DNA of 7,732 bases, taken from contig JACMQR010000004.1 of assembly GCA_014376885.1 (NCBI GenBank), positions 1 to 7,732 of the forward strand. Reading direction: 5' to 3'. Shown here one piece after another: positions 5,467-7,732 of the stretch (the stretch's first letter is position 1; each line of letters opens with the position of its first letter). The notes below the pieces were generated by a model that did not search any database, was not told the DNA's origin, and worked only from the letters and a program-made list of their open reading frames with translations. The position numbers and the translations under genes are program-made. The DNA comes from Polaromonas sp. Its GTDB lineage: Bacteria; Pseudomonadota; Gammaproteobacteria; Burkholderiales; Burkholderiaceae_C.

Positions 5467-5838
5467 ATGACCCCGCAACAAGCGACATCCTACCGCCAGC
5501 AGCTGCTGGACATGCGCACGGCGCTGCTGGGCCAACTGGCCGGCCAGCGCGGCGGCGTCCTGGGCCAGGCCGAAGCCGCCGCCCAGCATTTCGAGCGCCG
5601 CGAGGACTCCAGCGCCCAGGTGGCAACAGAGCGCGAACTGGAGTTCGCCATCGGCGAGCGTGAAACCCATGAGCTGGCCATGATCGAGGCGGCCCTAACG
5701 CGCATTGACGCCGGCAGCTACGGCAAATGCACCAGCTGCGGCGGCGCCATACCGGAGTCCAGGCTGCAGGCCAGCCCGGAGGCGATGCGCTGCATTGCCT
5801 GCCAGGAGAAATTCGAGCAGCAGCGACACGCCGGCTAG
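5467..5838 (+). CDS. DksA/TraR family C4 zinc-finger transcriptional regulator
   Basis: This 123-aa protein is shorter than E. coli DksA (151 aa) and lacks the long N-terminal region of the canonical protein. A coiled coil (about 1-80) is followed by a zinc finger with Cys88, Cys91, Cys109 and Cys112 in the motif YGKCTSCGGAIPESRLQASP (85-104). DksA-type proteins insert the coiled coil into the RNA polymerase secondary channel and alter promoter response, often with ppGpp. At the tip, where DksA has Asp-x-x-Asp, this protein reads HFERREDSSAQ (41-51), with Asp47 at the second acidic position. The finger matches the family and is probably intact. This is likely an accessory paralogue rather than the housekeeping dksA. 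A good ribosome site and a possible FNR-dependent promoter lie upstream. The downstream DUF2189 gene is 126 bases away on the same strand and may be co-transcribed. Confidence 0.9.
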   Translation: MTPQQATSYRQQLLDMRTALLGQLAGQRGGVLGQAEAAAQHFERREDSSAQVATERELEFAIGERETHELAMIEAALTRIDAGSYGKCTSCGGAIPESRLQASPEAMRCIACQEKFEQQRHAG

Positions 5839-5890
5839 CGCATGGCTAACGCATTGCTAACGCCCGTTTAACACTCGCTTAACGCCCGGC
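5836..5890 (+). repeat. Five 11-bp direct repeats, consensus TAACGCMYKGC
   Basis: Units TAGCGCATGGC, TAACGCATTGC, TAACGCCCGTT, TAACACTCGCT and TAACGCCCGGC follow without gaps from 5836. The first starts on the stop codon of the DksA-like gene. The 11-bp period matches about one DNA helical turn, so the units lie on the same face of the helix, as in arrays of protein binding sites. They lie about 75 bases upstream of the second DUF2189 gene. Confidence 0.75.
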
Positions 5891-5964
5891 TCCCACCGCC
5901 TTCAAAACCGCATCGCCCGAGCGCTTCAACGCTGCCCGCCTGGCCTGACCCTTTTCAACGCCCC

Positions 5965-6897
5965 ATGAGCCCGCCCGTCATTCCCGCCGAGAACGCCCAA
6001 CCGCCTGCGACGCCCCCGTGCGAAGGCGCAGCCCCGCACGGTGGGCTGCCGGTGATGGCGGCGCCCTATGTCCCGGCGCCGCCGGTCGGGCCCCAGGCGC
6101 TGATGCAGCCGCTCGGCCCGGGCGCGCCGTTTGTCTGGCTGGCGTGCGGCTGGCGCGACCTGCTCGCGCATCCGGGCATCGGCCTGTTTTACGGCAGTTG
6201 CTTTTGGCTCATGGCCGTGGCGCTGGGCGCCGTGTTTCGCAACCGGCCCGAATACACGCTGACGCTGGCTTCGGGCTGCCTGCTTCTGGGGCCGTTTCTG
6301 GCGCTGGGCCTGTATGACGTCAGCCGGCGCCGCGAGCAGGGCCTCAAGCCCGAACTGGGGGCATCGCTGACCTGCTGGAACCGGCACGTTGGCAGCATGG
6401 GCATGCTGGTGTTGGTGCTGGCAGGCCTGGAGCTGGTCTGGGGCCGCGCCTCGCTGGTCGTGTTCGCGGTGTTTTTCAACACCGGCATGCCCTCGACCAC
6501 CGGCGTACTCCAGGCGGTGATCAATCCCGCCAACTGGGAATTTGTCGCGGTTTATCTGGCGGTGGGCGGCTTGTTTGCGGTGCTGGTGTTCGCCACCGCC
6601 GTGGTGTCGATTCCGATGATCCTCGACCGGGATGCCGATGCCATCTCGGCAGCCATCACCAGCCTGCAGGTGGTGTGCTCAAGCCCGGGCGTGCTGCTGC
6701 TCTGGGGCACGATGATTGCCGCGCTGATCGCCGTGGCACTGCTGCCCTGGGGCCTGGGCCTGGTGCTGGTCGGCCCACTGCTCGGCCATGCCAGCTGGCA
6801 TGCCTACCGGGGCACGGTGGGCTGGCAGCCGGCCGGTGCTGACAAAAAAGGCGCCGAAGAAGCTGGCGAGAAAATCAACGTGGCCGGCTCGGCTTGA
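5965..6897 (+). CDS. DUF2189 family integral membrane protein (paralogue 2)
   Basis: This is a 310-aa inner-membrane protein of unknown function. A Pro/Ala-rich, probably cytoplasmic, N-terminus (1-55) is followed by hydrophobic segments at about 72-92, 98-116, 143-172, 193-220 and 243-273, and a charged tail with ADKKGAEEAGEK (292-303). Family signatures are PFVWLACGWRDL (55-66), GPFLALGLYDVSRRREQG (109-126), VVSIPMILDRDADAISAAIT (213-232) and VGPLLGHASWHAYRG (269-283). They align with the motifs of the minus-strand DUF2189 gene at 4439-5386. The ATG at 5965 has no visible Shine-Dalgarno sequence. ATGs at residues 31 and 47 are possible, and the low-complexity N-terminus makes the start uncertain. 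It lies behind the DksA-like gene, separated by the 11-bp repeat array, and converges on the SOUL gene. Confidence 0.85.
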   Translation: MSPPVIPAENAQPPATPPCEGAAPHGGLPVMAAPYVPAPPVGPQALMQPLGPGAPFVWLACGWRDLLAHPGIGLFYGSCFWLMAVALGAVFRNRPEYTLTLASGCLLLGPFLALGLYDVSRRREQGLKPELGASLTCWNRHVGSMGMLVLVLAGLELVWGRASLVVFAVFFNTGMPSTTGVLQAVINPANWEFVAVYLAVGGLFAVLVFATAVVSIPMILDRDADAISAAITSLQVVCSSPGVLLLWGTMIAALIAVALLPWGLGLVLVGPLLGHASWHAYRGTVGWQPAGADKKGAEEAGEKINVAGSA

Positions 6898-6951
6898 TGC
6901 AGCCCCGGTGCAGGGCGGCGTTGCCCATGGTGTGGCAACCGGGCCGCAGAC

Positions 6952-7668
6952 TCAGGGCAGCTTGAGCTCGATCTGGATCTCGTTGCGCCGCCACATCGGC
7001 AAGGTCCACGGCGGGTCGTAGCGCGCCAGCAGCGGCATGCCCATTGGCTCGGCACCTCTGGCCTTGAGCCAGGCGCTCAGCTCGGCGGTTTTTTCCTGAA
7101 TCCGGGAGGCGCTGTTCAGGCCCGAATAAGTCAGAACCGCAAAGGTCCTGGCGGGGAGCTGCCGCAGCGTGACCGCCTCGTTGTTCGGCCTGGGCAATGC
7201 CGGCATGGCGTACTCGGCCGGCATGACGAACTGGATGCGCCACTGGGTGGCGGACGCCAGGTCCAATGCGGCATCCAGAGGCTCGGCGGTGACAGGCGCT
7301 GTCATCGCAATTTTTTGCGAGGCGGCCACCGGCTCCAGAACGACCGGCGCGGTCATGGCAATTTTTTGGGACGCTTTTTCGGCTGCTTCGCCGGCCCGCG
7401 TGTTGTTGCCGAAAATATAGTCGGCAATCAACCTGAAGCCCTTGCCAGACGCGGCATCCATGTCGCCGCTGACAAGCGTTTCGGCAACAATGAGCGGTGC
7501 ATAACGGCGGATTTCGCGGCTGCCATCCTGGGCAATCAGCTCGAACTTCGGCTCTTCAACAGCCATGGCAAAGCCTCCCGTGGTGACGCCAGCAACCAGC
7601 AGCCCGGCCAGGCGCAGCCACGGCCCGAAGCGCGAAAGCTGGCGAACACGAGGGCTGGCAGTCGTCAT
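6952..7668 (-). CDS. SOUL-family heme-binding protein, probably exported
   Basis: This 238-aa SOUL/HBP family member is related to proteins that bind heme or other tetrapyrroles. The N-terminus (about 1-36, RRR-poor but basic, with LRLAGLLVAGVTTGGFAMA) looks like a signal peptide or anchor, placing the protein in the periplasm or on the membrane. Family motifs are YAPLIVAETLVSG (56-68), GFRLIADYIFGNN (77-89), KIAMTAPV (102-109), TFAVLTYSG (175-183) and ARYDPPWTLPMWRRNEI (215-231). The KIAMTAPV block is present twice (residues 99-115 and 116-132). The ATG at 7668 has AGGG about seven bases upstream. It overlaps by ATGA the stop of the gene entering from the right, so both are probably one transcript. 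No heme ligand can be named with confidence, and binding in the bacterial proteins is inferred from the family. Confidence 0.9.
   Translation of the reverse strand: MTTASPRVRQLSRFGPWLRLAGLLVAGVTTGGFAMAVEEPKFELIAQDGSREIRRYAPLIVAETLVSGDMDAASGKGFRLIADYIFGNNTRAGEAAEKASQKIAMTAPVVLEPVAASQKIAMTAPVTAEPLDAALDLASATQWRIQFVMPAEYAMPALPRPNNEAVTLRQLPARTFAVLTYSGLNSASRIQEKTAELSAWLKARGAEPMGMPLLARYDPPWTLPMWRRNEIQIELKLP
7273..7374 (-). repeat. Internal tandem duplication of 17 codons in the SOUL gene
   Basis: Residues 99-115 and 116-132 both begin ASQKIAMTAPV and contain EP at the same place, giving a 51-bp tandem repeat. The DNA copies are clearly similar but diverged (each holds CAATTTTTTG on the plus strand), so the duplication is not very recent. 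Confidence 0.85.
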
Positions 7669-7732
7669 ACCCAGCCCTGCTTCCAGAGGTCTTCATTTTG
7701 CAGGTCACGCCAGGCAATCCGCTGGGTAGCGC
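7665..7732 (-). CDS. 3' end of an unidentified gene, overlapping the SOUL start
   Basis: On the minus strand a frame enters from the right edge and is open to a TGA at 7667-7665, encoding ATQRIAWRDLQNEDLWKQGW plus a final Val. The TGA forms an ATGA overlap with the SOUL start, the same arrangement as in the photorepair operon. The peptide has a natural composition for a protein C-terminus (Trp, Asp and Glu rich). I do not recognise the family. With only 21 residues visible, the call rests mainly on the stop/start overlap. Confidence 0.5.
   Translation of the reverse strand, partial: ATQRIAWRDLQNEDLWKQGWV

Noticed and set aside
6904..6943. Inverted repeats (CCCGGT/ACCGGG and GTTGCC/GGCAAC) between the second DUF2189 gene and the SOUL gene
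   Set aside because: The two pairings compete for the same bases, stems are only six base pairs and no T-run follows. Evidence is too weak to call a terminator.

Overview
This is a GC-rich (roughly 65%) chromosomal stretch that looks like a betaproteobacterium of the Burkholderiales/Comamonadaceae (Polaromonas-, Rhodoferax- or Variovorax-like). That placement rests on protein style and on the DUF2256/photolyase and DUF2189/DUF2788 gene sets. It is inference by eye, not a database result. Coding is dense, and no gap exceeds about 150 bases. I see no rRNA or tRNA gene, insertion sequence or CRISPR array.

Left part (1-1143): one plus-strand gene for an ornithine-cyclodeaminase/mu-crystallin family imino-acid reductase. 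It ends in a 7-bp tandem repeat that closes all three frames, next to a GC-rich inverted repeat in a convergent gap.

Photorepair operon (1144-4081, minus strand, read right to left): a 55-aa zinc-finger-like DUF2256 protein, then a complete iron-sulfur bacterial cryptochrome/(6-4) photolyase with all four cluster cysteines, then a 395-aa photolyase that has only the FAD-binding half plus an unusual C-terminal alpha/beta-like extension. Both junctions are ATGA stop/start overlaps, so the three proteins are probably translationally coupled and made together as a UV-damage repair module.

Middle part (4230-6897): on the minus strand, a DUF2189 membrane protein and a small DUF2788 membrane protein (TGATG overlap). 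Divergent from them is a DksA/TraR-type zinc-finger regulator, followed on the plus strand by a second DUF2189 membrane protein. The DksA-like gene is therefore bracketed by two paralogous membrane proteins. The divergent gap holds a perfect FNR/Anr-type palindrome placed where a class II activator would bind for the DksA-like gene. The gap after that gene holds five 11-bp direct repeats, one per helical turn.

Right end (6952-7732, minus strand): a SOUL-family heme-binding protein with a signal peptide and a duplicated 17-residue segment. It overlaps by ATGA the 3' end of a further gene that runs off the window. Two photolyases beside a SOUL protein suggest a light or oxidative-stress theme, and the FNR-type box adds a possible oxygen/redox input. 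No functional link between the blocks is proven by the sequence.
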